A stretch of 46,818 nucleotides of DNA from an uncultured Methanomassiliicoccaceae archaeon (lineage in GTDB: Archaea > Thermoplasmatota > Thermoplasmata > Methanomassiliicoccales > Methanomethylophilaceae). Location of the stretch: contig CAJJJM010000013.1 in assembly GCA_905187815.1 (NCBI GenBank), positions 1 through 46,818 on the forward strand, given 5' to 3'. The notes under the pieces are model-generated. The model made no database searches. It was not told the DNA's origin and was given only the letters and a program-made list of their open reading frames with translations. Shown here one piece after another: positions 8,377 through 16,621 of this stretch. Each line of letters begins with the position of its first letter. Position 1 is the stretch's first letter. The position numbers and the translations under genes were made by a program.

Positions 8377-8922
8377 TCAGAACACTCTGTGGCGCCACAG
8401 ACGGGCACGGTCCTCCTCGGAGGCGTACGATATCCCGATGCGTGGGTGGGATCCGAAGCGGGGACGGAAACCGTCGTCCTCCAGCCACATGATGCCCTCG
8501 GGCGACATCGGGGACCCATACATCGAGAGTTCCAGACCGAGCTCGCGCCCGACCCTCCCAGGCCCGTCGAACCCCTCGAGTCCACGGATCAGAACCCCCT
8601 CAGGATGCCCCTCCGGACCCGTCACGATGGTCAGCAGGTTGTACATGTGGCATCTGTGGACGTATGCCAGCCCTCCCTGCGAGAACATCACCTTCGCTCT
8701 GCCCGTGGGACAGCGGTGGGCGTGGCACGCTGTATCTTCCATGCCGTAGTATGTCTCTGCCTCCGAGATGCGGTACCTGCAGACCGTACCGTCCCCATGC
8801 CTGCGGCACAGGATCTTTCCGAGCATGTCCCTGGCAAGGGTCACCGAATCCGACCCGTAGTAGTCTCTGCCGAGCGGGAGACCCGCCTCCATTCCCTGTC
8901 CCATCTTTCTCATGTCCCCCAT
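8377..8922 (-). CDS. 3-methyladenine DNA glycosylase (AAG/MPG family)
   Basis: A 181-residue base-excision repair enzyme that removes alkylated purines. Family marks are LARDMLGKILC near residue 30, the catalytic-region RISEAETYYGMEDTACHA, then GLAYVHRCHMYNLLTIV and GPEGHPEGVLIRGLE. The conserved Glu of EAETYYG is present. Starts at 8922, 8913 or 8904 are all possible because several Met codons cluster there; the GAGGT upstream favours the first. It is followed closely by the CBS-ParB gene, probably in one transcript. Confidence 0.9.
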   Translation of the reverse strand: MGDMRKMGQGMEAGLPLGRDYYGSDSVTLARDMLGKILCRRHGDGTVCRYRISEAETYYGMEDTACHAHRCPTGRAKVMFSQGGLAYVHRCHMYNLLTIVTGPEGHPEGVLIRGLEGFDGPGRVGRELGLELSMYGSPMSPEGIMWLEDDGFRPRFGSHPRIGISYASEEDRARLWRHRVF

Positions 8923-9034
8923 GGCTCTGCACCTATTTCGACCTCACCGGAGGTTAACCCCTCCACCACAAGCGCCCCTCCTGTCGAACAGTTTAAGGCA
9001 TTCCTTCATACTCCCCCTCCCTTAGGTAATAAAC

Positions 9035-9859
9035 ATGGCCGGACCGTTACTCACAGAAGAATCCATCCAGGAGGAGACCAAGATCCAGGACACCCTCAGC
9101 CAGATCAAGCACATCATCATCGTGATGAGCGGCAAGGGAGGGGTCGGCAAGAGCACCGTGTCCTCCAACCTGGCGGCCACGCTCTCCATGCAGGGCTACC
9201 AGACCGGCATCATGGATGTAGACATCACCGGACCCAACATCCCCAAGATGTTCGGTGTCGAGGACGAGAAGCTCCACGTCATCGAGGAGAAGCTCATCCC
9301 CGTCACAGTCCCCCCGTCCATGAAGCTCATGTCGATGGCGTTCCTGCTCCCCGACAAGGACTCGCCCGTCATGTGGCGCGGACCTGTGAAGATGGGAGCC
9401 ATCAAGCAGTTCATCGAAGACGTCAACTGGGGATACCTGGACTACCTCATCGTGGACATGCCCCCGGGAACCGGCGATGAGGCCCTGTCCATCGTCCAGC
9501 TCATGCCCAAAGCCGATGGGATGATCATCGTCACCACCCCCCAGGACGTCGCCCTCCTGGACAGCAGGAAGTCCCTCAGGTTCGGTGCCGAGACCCACAT
9601 CCCGATCATCGGGATCGTGGAGAACATGAGCGGATTCGTGTGCCCCCACTGCGGTGAGATCACCAACATCTTCAAGTCCGGAGGAGGGGAGGCCGCCGCC
9701 AAGGAGCTTAACGTCCAGTTCCTCGGAAGGGTCCCCATCGAGCCCGGAGTCGTCGATGCCGGTGACAGCGGCATGCCCGTTGTCCTGAAGTACCCCGAGT
9801 CCGCGTCCGCAAAGGCCTTCGCGTCCATAGTGGACAAGGTCATCAAGACAGTGAACTGA
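9035..9859 (+). CDS. mrp: Mrp/NBP35-family Fe-S cluster carrier ATPase
   Basis: A 274-residue P-loop NTPase that binds and delivers [4Fe-4S] clusters to apoproteins in the cytoplasm. It shows the deviant Walker A MSGKGGVGKST (about 31-41), the MDVDITGPNIP switch, the IVDMPPGTGDE motif, and the CPHC pair near residue 206 that bridges a cluster in the homodimer. A TATA-like AGTTTAAG lies about 40 nt upstream. The next gene starts two bases after the stop. Archaea generally lack the bacterial ISC scaffold machinery, so this family is often their main carrier. Confidence 0.94.
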   Translation: MAGPLLTEESIQEETKIQDTLSQIKHIIIVMSGKGGVGKSTVSSNLAATLSMQGYQTGIMDVDITGPNIPKMFGVEDEKLHVIEEKLIPVTVPPSMKLMSMAFLLPDKDSPVMWRGPVKMGAIKQFIEDVNWGYLDYLIVDMPPGTGDEALSIVQLMPKADGMIIVTTPQDVALLDSRKSLRFGAETHIPIIGIVENMSGFVCPHCGEITNIFKSGGGEAAAKELNVQFLGRVPIEPGVVDAGDSGMPVVLKYPESASAKAFASIVDKVIKTVN

Positions 9860-9860
9860 G

Positions 9861-10208
9861 ATGAGGATAATCGTCATCTCCGAGGGGGAGTCTCTTGACT
9901 CGTATGTGGCCGACGATTTCGGCCACGCCCCGTATTTCCTGCTCGTGGACTCGGACACCCTCGACTACCACGTCATCGTCAACGAGTACGCCGACTCCCC
10001 GGAAGGGGCTGGATTCGCCGTCGCCAAGGCCATCGTCGGATTGGGCGGCGTGGACGCGGTCATCACCGGCGGAATAGGCATGCACGGCATCAAGATCCTC
10101 CAGGATGGAGGGATCGACGTGTCCTACGACGAGGAGGGCACGGTCGAGCAGTGCGTCACAGACTACGTCAGACGCGTCGAGAGAAGGAAGAGCTTCGAGA
10201 AACAGTGA
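9861..10208 (+). CDS. NifX/NafY-like dinitrogenase iron-molybdenum cofactor family protein
   Basis: A 115-residue single-domain protein with the family fold signals: N-terminal MRIIVISEG, VADDFGHAPYFLLVD, and the Gly-rich VDAVITGGIGMHGIKIL. Homologues bind metal-sulfur clusters; in the absence of visible nif genes a storage or delivery role alongside Mrp is more likely than nitrogenase assembly. It is immediately downstream of mrp (stop TGA, one base, ATG), so the pair is co-transcribed. Confidence 0.88.
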   Translation: MRIIVISEGESLDSYVADDFGHAPYFLLVDSDTLDYHVIVNEYADSPEGAGFAVAKAIVGLGGVDAVITGGIGMHGIKILQDGGIDVSYDEEGTVEQCVTDYVRRVERRKSFEKQ

Positions 10209-10227
10209 AAGGGCTCGGATGGCCCGA

Positions 10228-10266
10228 CCCCGCCCCTCTCACAGGAGGGACGGGGTATTGCGTTTT
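10228..10266 (+). terminator. Terminator of the mrp operon
   Basis: Long stem CCCCGCCCCTC / GGAGGGACGGGG with one mismatch, then TATTGCGTTTTA. A second hairpin, CGGGGGC-CTGA-GCCCCCG, follows at 10268-10285. Confidence 0.55.
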
Positions 10267-10375
10267 ACGGGGGCCTGAGCCCCCGCCTTGGCATCGGTTC
10301 TCGGTTGGATGCCTCGAACAGCGAGCACCGCGTGATGACCGAGATATGCATTCGTTTGGTGATGCGTCCTTCAGG

Positions 10376-11683
10376 TCACTGGTACTGGGTACTCCACAGG
10401 AGCACGGTCGTGCTCATGTCACCGTTCATACCCACAACGATCTCCGCAATCATGACGCCTAGCTCGTCGGTCCAATAGATCGTGGTGCTTGCGCTAACAC
10501 CGCTGATGATGTAGATGTTGACCTCCTGGACACCCCGGGGCGTCGAGATCGGCATCGTGGCCGTAGGATCCGGATCCTCCCGGTCGACGTTCATCTGGAT
10601 CTCATCGGTGTGCGAGAACGTCCCGTCGTAGTAGACGTCGACGATGCATGTGTCCCCAAGGACCTCCTTGACTACGTTGGTCTCGATGTGAACCGTCCAT
10701 CTGCCGTCCATGCGATCAAGAAGGAGGAGGCTGTAGGCATCTCCGACCTGCATATCCTGCCTGTATTCGATCGGTTCCTGATCACCGGCTACGAGCGGCG
10801 AGTACACGAGGTCGAACGTCATGCTGTATCCGTCAAAGTATTGGGTGTAGCTGTAACAGACTCCGTCACCCACTCCGACCAGGTACTCATCCGAACCCAC
10901 GGTGATCATGGTGCACAGCCTCTCTCCATATGTCCTGTTGTCGATGAGATACAGCCCGCTTCCCTCGGACACGTCGAAGCTCGTATGGTCGAGGAATTCG
11001 GACATCGATACGGTGTACCTGTCCTCCCCATCGATCCATCCGCAGGTGACCTGATCCCCTTCGACGGAGTGGACCATCAAGACGTTCGGGAACCTGTCGG
11101 TGAGCTCTCCGTTGTCGTCGTACACACAGACCTCATAGGCATAGTAGTCGCCGACCTCTACGGTGTCCTCCTCTACGGAATGGCCGAATTCGGGCACATC
11201 CCCGCACATCGAGGTATCGACGAGCATCCTGGTCGTCGTGACCCCGTTTTCCTCATAGGAGTCCATCACGAACGCGTTGGAACCTGTCGGATTCCAGACA
11301 AAGGAACCATCGGACTGGAGGTAGATGTTGCATTCGATTTCTCCGAAATACGGGGAATCGACGGTTTCCGTCCCCACTATTTCGCCCATAACATCGGTGA
11401 AGAAATTCCCCTCCGATTTGGTGTAATATGATCCGCCGTCATCGTAGACCCATTGAACGGTCTGATTCCCGGCTTCATCCTCTCCCACGACGGTGGCAGT
11501 CAAAATGTACTCCACCTCACCGTCCTCGGAGGAGTCCACACAGTCCAGGACCATATAGTCCCCCACCTCGGCATGCCTCATCTGTTCGACCTGGCCGCCA
11601 TCCATGTAGGCCCAGCTGAACAGCAAACAGATGACTATCACCACTGCAGAGACGGCCATCAGTTTCAGATTCTTCCGCTGCAT
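10376..11683 (-). CDS. Membrane-anchored extracellular protein with three internal repeats
   Basis: A 435-residue protein of no recognised family. A short basic N-terminus (MQRKNLK) and one hydrophobic segment (about 8-25) act as signal anchor; the rest is acidic, rich in Tyr, Asp, Val and Thr, and should be outside the cell. Three repeats of about 137 residues begin at VGDY (40), VGDYY (177) and VGDAY (313). Each continues with a short beta strand plus a VxxVxGD-type turn, suggesting three beta-sheet domains. Cysteines occur in the first two repeats. It stands alone between the mrp operon and the queE operon; a structural or substrate-binding surface role is only a guess. Confidence 0.75.
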   Translation of the reverse strand: MQRKNLKLMAVSAVVIVICLLFSWAYMDGGQVEQMRHAEVGDYMVLDCVDSSEDGEVEYILTATVVGEDEAGNQTVQWVYDDGGSYYTKSEGNFFTDVMGEIVGTETVDSPYFGEIECNIYLQSDGSFVWNPTGSNAFVMDSYEENGVTTTRMLVDTSMCGDVPEFGHSVEEDTVEVGDYYAYEVCVYDDNGELTDRFPNVLMVHSVEGDQVTCGWIDGEDRYTVSMSEFLDHTSFDVSEGSGLYLIDNRTYGERLCTMITVGSDEYLVGVGDGVCYSYTQYFDGYSMTFDLVYSPLVAGDQEPIEYRQDMQVGDAYSLLLLDRMDGRWTVHIETNVVKEVLGDTCIVDVYYDGTFSHTDEIQMNVDREDPDPTATMPISTPRGVQEVNIYIISGVSASTTIYWTDELGVMIAEIVVGMNGDMSTTVLLWSTQYQ

Positions 11684-11726
11684 GCGTTGAAATCAGTGCC
11701 AGATGTCTTAACCGTACCGCTGGGCC

Positions 11727-12353
11727 TCATACACCCTGCCTGTCTCCCCATATGATCTTGTGGAGCTGCGGCAGCACCCTGACGTCCAGATGCTCTCTCA
11801 GGACCCTGTCGACCAGCCACTCCAGCCTTCCGGTCCCGCCGACGGGGCCGAAGATCACCGGACAGGGGATTCTGTGGGACCTTACGAACCCCACCGCGAA
11901 ATCCAGGTCCGCCTGATCCTTTATGACGAACTTCAGCTGGTCCTTGGATGATAGGATGTCGATGTTCGAGAGCATCATCCTGTCGGTCATGCCCGAGGAG
12001 GGACACTTGATGTCCATGCTGATCATCACGAGCGGGTCCCTCGGGACCTCGGAGAGGTCGACGGAGCCGTTGGTCTCCAGGACGACCTGGATACCCTTCG
12101 ACACCAGGCGCTCGATGAGCTCCACCGCATCGGGCTGGAGCATGGGCTCCCCACCGGTGAAGCACACGCGGAAACAGTCGCCGACCTCCTCCAAGATCTC
12201 TTCGACCGTCATGTCGGTGCCGCCTTCGAAGGAGTAGCCGGTATCGCACCAGCTGCATCTGAGGTTGCACCCGACAGCCCTGACGAACACTGTGGGGGCG
12301 CCCATGGTCAGGCCCTCCCCCTGTATCGAGTTGAAAATCTCGCAGACCCTCAT
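11727..12353 (-). CDS. queE: 7-carboxy-7-deazaguanine synthase
   Basis: Radical SAM enzyme that turns 6-carboxytetrahydropterin into 7-carboxy-7-deazaguanine on the way to preQ0, the base that archaea insert in tRNA to make archaeosine. The 208-residue product has FNSIQGEG, the cluster motif C29-X3-C33-X2-C36, and the FTGGEPMLQ and LETNGS motifs. Its ATG overlaps the queC stop by four bases (ATGA). Last gene of mtxX-queD-queC-queE. Confidence 0.93.
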   Translation of the reverse strand: MRVCEIFNSIQGEGLTMGAPTVFVRAVGCNLRCSWCDTGYSFEGGTDMTVEEILEEVGDCFRVCFTGGEPMLQPDAVELIERLVSKGIQVVLETNGSVDLSEVPRDPLVMISMDIKCPSSGMTDRMMLSNIDILSSKDQLKFVIKDQADLDFAVGFVRSHRIPCPVIFGPVGGTGRLEWLVDRVLREHLDVRVLPQLHKIIWGDRQGV

Positions 12354-13036
12354 AGGAGGTTCTCACCGTGCTCGTACTCGATCTCGTCCCTGTATCCGGC
12401 CTCCTTGAATCCCTGGAGCCTCAGACGGCAGGAGTCGCAGTGGCCGCAGGCCTTGTCCCCGCCGTTGTAGCAGGACCAAGTAAGGTGGAGGGGAGCGCCG
12501 AGCTTCTTCCCGCGCCTGACGATGTCCGCCTTCGAATCGTACAGTATGGGTGTGACGACCTTGATCGGGTTCCCCTCGACGCCGGCCTTCGTGCCGACCG
12601 CGAGCATCGCTTGGAACGCTTCGTAGAACGCCGGTGTGCAGTCGGGATATCCTGAGAAGTCCACCGAGTTCGCTCCTATGTAGATCCTGTCGGCATCGAT
12701 GGACTCGCAGAGCCCCGCGGCGATGCTGAGGAAAACGATGTTCCTGGCAGGCACATAGGTTATGGGGATCTTCGCATCCAGCTCACCCTCCCTGTCCATC
12801 GGGACGTCTATGTCCTTCCTGGTGAGGGCGGACCTGAACGAGCTCAGATCCAGGTCGATGACCACGTGGTCGACGTTGTAGAAGTCGCAGACGTTCTGAG
12901 CGGACGTCAGCTCCCTTGTGTGCCTCTGGCCGTACCTGAAGCTGATGGCCGTGACATCGCAGCCGTCCGCGATCGCCTGGGCGAGGCATGTGGTGGAATC
13001 GAGGCCCCCGGAGAGGAGGACCACCGCCTTCGGCAT
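12350..13036 (-). CDS. queC: 7-cyano-7-deazaguanine (preQ0) synthase
   Basis: ATP-dependent amidation and dehydration of 7-carboxy-7-deazaguanine to preQ0. The PP-loop SGGLDSTT lies at residues 8-15 and the C-terminal zinc site is visible as SCYNGGDKACGHCDSC (Cys ligands spaced as in QueC). The 228-residue length is normal. I place the start at ATG 13036, which shares one base with the queD stop (TGATG); a GTG one codon upstream is an alternative. Confidence 0.94.
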   Translation of the reverse strand: MPKAVVLLSGGLDSTTCLAQAIADGCDVTAISFRYGQRHTRELTSAQNVCDFYNVDHVVIDLDLSSFRSALTRKDIDVPMDREGELDAKIPITYVPARNIVFLSIAAGLCESIDADRIYIGANSVDFSGYPDCTPAFYEAFQAMLAVGTKAGVEGNPIKVVTPILYDSKADIVRRGKKLGAPLHLTWSCYNGGDKACGHCDSCRLRLQGFKEAGYRDEIEYEHGENLL

Positions 13037-13515
13037 CACAGCACCTCCGTGTACCAGGCGGTCTGACCGCGCTCCTCGTCCAATCCGACGGACACGGACC
13101 TGACGTTCTCCGGGAAGTCGATCTCGGCGACCATCCTGAGGGTCATCATCTTTGCCATCTCCTCGGCGGTCGTGTTGGGGATGTCCAGGAGCGTTACGTC
13201 CACCCTCGGGAACACGTACCTCTTCCCGCAGGACACGGCCTCGACGGACTCCTCCGTCACATCGAGCTTGACATCATTGGACAGTGTGGGGAGGAGGGTC
13301 TTGTGGTCCATCTCCTCGATCATCTCCTTCAGCTTCTTCTTCAGGACGACGAAGTCCATGATCATCCCCTCGTCGCCTATGTCGCCCTCCAGCCTGAGCC
13401 TCACGATATAGGAGTGGCCGTGGAGCCTGGAGCACTTCTCGTGCCTAGGTATGAAATGGCATGCAGAGAACCTGATGCCGGAATAGCTGCCGTCGATTTC
13501 AAGAAACATCCTCAT
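13036..13515 (-). CDS. queD: 6-pyruvoyl-tetrahydropterin synthase family protein (6-carboxytetrahydropterin synthase)
   Basis: Converts dihydroneopterin triphosphate to 6-carboxytetrahydropterin, the first committed preQ0 step. The 159-residue protein has FSACHF and HGHSY zinc-binding histidines, the CSRLHGH region with the catalytic Cys, and a C-terminal region ending VGLDEERGQTA where the substrate Glu lies. The ATG overlaps the mtxX stop (ATGA). The central loop is longer than in typical bacterial QueD proteins of about 120 residues. Confidence 0.91.
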   Translation of the reverse strand: MRMFLEIDGSYSGIRFSACHFIPRHEKCSRLHGHSYIVRLRLEGDIGDEGMIMDFVVLKKKLKEMIEEMDHKTLLPTLSNDVKLDVTEESVEAVSCGKRYVFPRVDVTLLDIPNTTAEEMAKMMTLRMVAEIDFPENVRSVSVGLDEERGQTAWYTEVL

Positions 13516-14255
13516 TCCTCCGTTAGTCTCATGGCCAGGGCGATCGAGTCCCTGTAATCCGTTTTGGCGCGCGAGGTGTCTATGAACACCTTGTCCGTGT
13601 TGACGACCGGCGCGCCGAGGGCCTTCGCCCCTCCGACCATGTGCATGGTCCTGAATATGATGTTGCCGGTGATGCCCTCCGGAGCTATCACGATGTCCGC
13701 CTCCCTCACAGCGTCCTCGATGAGGATCTGCGCGTGATAGGCGTCGAACCCGTTCTCGACCAGGCGCTTGGCGATGGACCTGGCGCTCTCGATGGATCTG
13801 TCCACCGCCCTGCAGCGACCGACGTCCTCGCATCTGCCGCCGGACATTATGGCTATCCTCTGCCCCATGCCGACCCTGCGGGCGAGATCGGCGGACCTCG
13901 CGGCCAAGTCATACCTCTGGTCGTCGGTCCACCCCTCGTCGATGCCCACGGGCGACAGGATGATGAGCTTCCCGCCCTGTGGCTCCATGAACGCGACCCT
14001 CTCCAGGCCCTTGAGCCCCAGCCCCTTCTTCAGGATCGGCAGGAGCATCGACGACGACATGTCGCCGCGGATCGCCGCATCTATCCTGCCGGACACGAGA
14101 TCCGACACCAGCTCGTTAGGGTCGTCGTAGATGCGGACGTCATGGCCCTCCATGGCCAGGACACTGCGCTCCACATGACCTGCATCGGTCCCGCGGCCTA
14201 TCCCGACCCTGACGTCCGGGAGGTCGCCGCTCAGAAGGGTCTTCGAAGTGAACAT
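13512..14255 (-). CDS. mtxX: Methanogenesis marker protein 4 (MtxX, phosphotransacetylase-like)
   Basis: The 247-residue product matches the methanogen-specific MtxX family: RVGIGRG near the N-terminus, a central IAIMSGGRCEDVGR, and the phosphotransacetylase-like end APEGITGNIIFRTMHMVGGAKALGAPV. It was named for linkage to methyltransferase genes in other methanogens, but its activity is not established. Here it leads the preQ0 operon with a 4-nt overlap to queD, so it may share regulation with tRNA modification. The gene is the best single sign in the window that the organism is a methanogen. Confidence 0.87.
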   Translation of the reverse strand: MFTSKTLLSGDLPDVRVGIGRGTDAGHVERSVLAMEGHDVRIYDDPNELVSDLVSGRIDAAIRGDMSSSMLLPILKKGLGLKGLERVAFMEPQGGKLIILSPVGIDEGWTDDQRYDLAARSADLARRVGMGQRIAIMSGGRCEDVGRCRAVDRSIESARSIAKRLVENGFDAYHAQILIEDAVREADIVIAPEGITGNIIFRTMHMVGGAKALGAPVVNTDKVFIDTSRAKTDYRDSIALAMRLTEE

Positions 14256-14280
14256 CTGGCCTCACATCCCCTCTTGATTT

Positions 14281-14883
14281 TTACATTTTGGCGTGGGCCG
14301 TCATGACGATCTCGTCGCCGGACAGCTTAGTCTTGGGCCCGGCAGGGGTGACGATCCTTCCGAACACCATCTGAGCGACCAGCCTGTATCCCTCCGGGAC
14401 GCCGAAGACCTCTGCAACCCTGTCATCGACGATCGGGTTGTAGTGCTGTATGTTCGCACCGAGTCCGAGGTCGCGTATCGCGACCCATGTGGCGAACTGG
14501 AGCATCGCGTTCCCGTGCTCGGCCCACTGCGGGAACATATCCCTGTAGCTCGGGTACTGCTCCATCAGATCATGCGTCTTGGAATCGATCTCGTAGAACA
14601 GGATTGTACCCGCTGCACTGGAGAATCCGGCAAGCTTCGCCTGGGTGCCCTTGAACCTCTCCGGGTCGCGGGACCTCTCGCGCAGCACGTCCTCGACGAT
14701 TCCCCAGAACCTCCTATGATCCTCGCCTGAGAGGAGGAGCATCCTGGAGGACTGGACGTTGAAAGACGAAGGGACCGCGCCCGCGATCCCCCTGACGGCG
14801 GACAGCACGGCATCGACATCGACTCCTTCGGCATCGAGCGCGTACTCCGAGCGCCTGGCGCAAACTGCTTCCCTGAATTCCAT
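14281..14883 (-). CDS. Nitroreductase-family FMN oxidoreductase
   Basis: A 200-residue protein of the nitroreductase fold, closest in pattern to the oxidoreductase group that has SSFNVQSSRMLLLSG and a C-terminal FGRIV. The N-terminal ARRSEYAL, the PQWAEHGNAMLQFA helix and the LGLGANIQHYN motif are visible and form the FMN pocket at the dimer interface. The substrate cannot be told. It lies 25 nt upstream of mtxX in the same direction, with its own TATA (ATATATA at 14905-14911) 24 nt before the ATG, implying a leaderless message. Confidence 0.88.
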   Translation of the reverse strand: MEFREAVCARRSEYALDAEGVDVDAVLSAVRGIAGAVPSSFNVQSSRMLLLSGEDHRRFWGIVEDVLRERSRDPERFKGTQAKLAGFSSAAGTILFYEIDSKTHDLMEQYPSYRDMFPQWAEHGNAMLQFATWVAIRDLGLGANIQHYNPIVDDRVAEVFGVPEGYRLVAQMVFGRIVTPAGPKTKLSGDEIVMTAHAKM

Positions 14884-14946
14884 GGCACACCCACACGCGC
14901 GCGCATATATAGGGATACTGAAAGAACGGAAGATGTGGACGATGCC

Positions 14947-15930
14947 TCACGGGCGGATCTGATCGAAAATGTACTGGCCCCACTCCCTCTCGCCGAGGGC
15001 GATCTCCAGCTCCGGCGGGGTGAGCATAGGCTTGGGATACCGTGCAGCATCATCCATCGCTATGCGGGGGCATGCCGTGTTGACGAAGGCGTCCACCTGG
15101 TAGGACATCAGGGCGGTGGGGTTGATCTCCTCGATGACGACCTTGTGGGCGGTCCGCCCATGGCGCCTGAGCAGGGACACCATCTCATCTGCCAATCCCG
15201 AACGGTTCTGACCGACCTTGCTGCAGACTATCACAAGGAAGCTCTCGGCGTCCCTGGCGCCCTGTATGGCAGCGAAGCGCCTGCGCAGGATCCTGTCCCT
15301 GGTCTCTGACATATCCCTCACCTCCCCTGTGACAGGGTTGAGCACCAGAACCGGCTTCTCCATGCCGAACGCGGCGGCAAGGGGGTGGAAGTCCCCCTCC
15401 CCTATGAACAGATAGCCGTCGACATCCGCGTCGACGGATTCGGCAGCGCTGCAGTTGCATCCGAGGACCTGTCCGGGATGGCATATCCTGAGGTCCCCCT
15501 CACCGACCCTGACCTCCCTCCCGGATGACTCCAGCATTCCCTTTACCTTGGGGATCAGACCCAGGTACTGGACGGTCGCGAGGAGGCCGATCCTCCCCGG
15601 GAGACGTGACAGGGATCCCATGATGGATTCGTCCACTTCCGCATCCGAGCGGGACTCTATGTACAGAACGTTCGGATCGTCACCCTGAGAGGGTATCGGC
15701 GAGTGCCCGAAGTGTATGAGGGCATCGGCCCACCCATGATAGTCGAAGAGGTCGCAGGCCCCGTAGCACGGGCGACCCACTATGACCGGAACGGCACCGG
15801 TCTCCCTTTCAATGAATTCAGAAATCTCGGGGGCCCGAATCTTCAGGCCCTCAGGCATCTGGAGTGCGACGGAGGCATAGCCCCCGTCGCTTATCCAGCG
15901 TGATATGGTTTCCAGTTCGAAGTCGAACAT
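14947..15930 (-). CDS. dph2: Diphthamide biosynthesis radical enzyme Dph2
   Basis: Transfers the 3-amino-3-carboxypropyl group from S-adenosylmethionine to a histidine of elongation factor 2, using a non-classical radical SAM [4Fe-4S] cluster. The three cluster cysteines fall at expected places in this 327-residue protein: C59 (PCYGACD), C158 (VLGCN) and C287 (NTACPRIAMDD). The ATG follows directly after the L10e stop with no gap (TAAATG), so the two are translated together. The role in EF2 modification fits this linkage to a ribosomal gene. Confidence 0.93.
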   Translation of the reverse strand: MFDFELETISRWISDGGYASVALQMPEGLKIRAPEISEFIERETGAVPVIVGRPCYGACDLFDYHGWADALIHFGHSPIPSQGDDPNVLYIESRSDAEVDESIMGSLSRLPGRIGLLATVQYLGLIPKVKGMLESSGREVRVGEGDLRICHPGQVLGCNCSAAESVDADVDGYLFIGEGDFHPLAAAFGMEKPVLVLNPVTGEVRDMSETRDRILRRRFAAIQGARDAESFLVIVCSKVGQNRSGLADEMVSLLRRHGRTAHKVVIEEINPTALMSYQVDAFVNTACPRIAMDDAARYPKPMLTPPELEIALGEREWGQYIFDQIRP

Positions 15931-16449
15931 TTACAGGATGAGTTCCTGTCCCTTCTCGACGTCGATGTAGCAGGGGGAGGGGAACTTCATGGAGGCCCTC
16001 CAGAGGGCATCCTTGGCGAAGACCGCCTTGTCTGCGGGGACGCGAACGGTCAGGATGGCCTGGTTGCGCTCGAGCCTGGCAGCGGTTCCGACGGTCTTTC
16101 CGAATCCCTGGCGCATTCCACTGGACACACGGTCCGCTCCTGCGCCGGTAGCCAGCTTGTTCTCCCTCAGGACGACGTGGGGGTACGCCCTGACGGTCAT
16201 GTGGTAGTTGGCGACGCCGACCTGACCGTTCAGGACCTTGTTGGCGGCGATACGTCCGGCCTCGATGGAGGTGTGCCTGATCTGGACGCGGTTCTTCACC
16301 CTGAGGGTGAGGACGACGGGGAAGTCCTCCCTGAGGTTTCCCATCTCGTACTGGGAGACCCTGCTTGCGGGGACTCCTCCCATGTATTCGCGGCGTGTGT
16401 ACGCCTGGCCTTTGATCTGCCTGTACATCGATGCTGGCTTTCTTACCAT
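15931..16449 (-). CDS. rpl10e: 50S ribosomal protein L10e (L16 homologue)
   Basis: The 172-residue product has the archaeal L10e/L16 pattern: MVRKPASMYRQIKGQAYTRR at the start, RHTSIEAGRIAANKVL, and GADRVSSGMRQGFGKTVG in the loop that reaches toward the tRNA site. The start is fixed by family convention and by AAGGTGG five to twelve bases upstream. Transcription likely begins near 16502 from an AATATAAG box, giving a leader of about 50 nt that contains a hairpin. Downstream dph2 is directly adjacent. Confidence 0.95.
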   Translation of the reverse strand: MVRKPASMYRQIKGQAYTRREYMGGVPASRVSQYEMGNLREDFPVVLTLRVKNRVQIRHTSIEAGRIAANKVLNGQVGVANYHMTVRAYPHVVLRENKLATGAGADRVSSGMRQGFGKTVGTAARLERNQAILTVRVPADKAVFAKDALWRASMKFPSPCYIDVEKGQELIL

Positions 16450-16477
16450 TTGAACCACCTTGGATAGTGAATGCAAT

Positions 16478-16495
16478 CGGAGCGCTGAGGCTCCG
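16478..16495 (-). promoter_or_regulatory. Hairpin in the 5' leader of rpl10e
   Basis: CGGAGC-6 nt-GCTCCG lies between the predicted transcription start and the ribosome binding site of rpl10e. In a region where most genes appear leaderless this is a candidate site for translational feedback. Confidence 0.35.
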
Positions 16496-16523
16496 TGTCA
16501 ACTGACTGCCGATATGCGTCCCG

Positions 16524-16591
16524 AATATAAGCGTTTCGTTGGTTTCGGGCGCATTAGGAACGTATGCGCGCATACGACAAAGGAATAAATA
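16524..16591. promoter_or_regulatory. Divergent promoter region with palindromic operator candidate
   Basis: AATATAAG at 16524-16531 serves rpl10e on the minus strand and AATAAATA at 16584-16591 serves the next gene on the plus strand. Between them is the perfect 16-bp palindrome CGTATGCGCGCATACG (16561-16576). Related TGCGC palindromes occur at other promoters in the window. Confidence 0.45.
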
Positions 16592-16621
16592 GGCTTCTGG
16601 CCAATCCCCCGCCCGGTTCTG

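Noticed and set aside
9861..10208. Nitrogenase cofactor assembly role for the NifX-like protein
   Set aside because: No nifH, nifD, nifK, nifB or nifE gene is in the window, so only the family name is supported.
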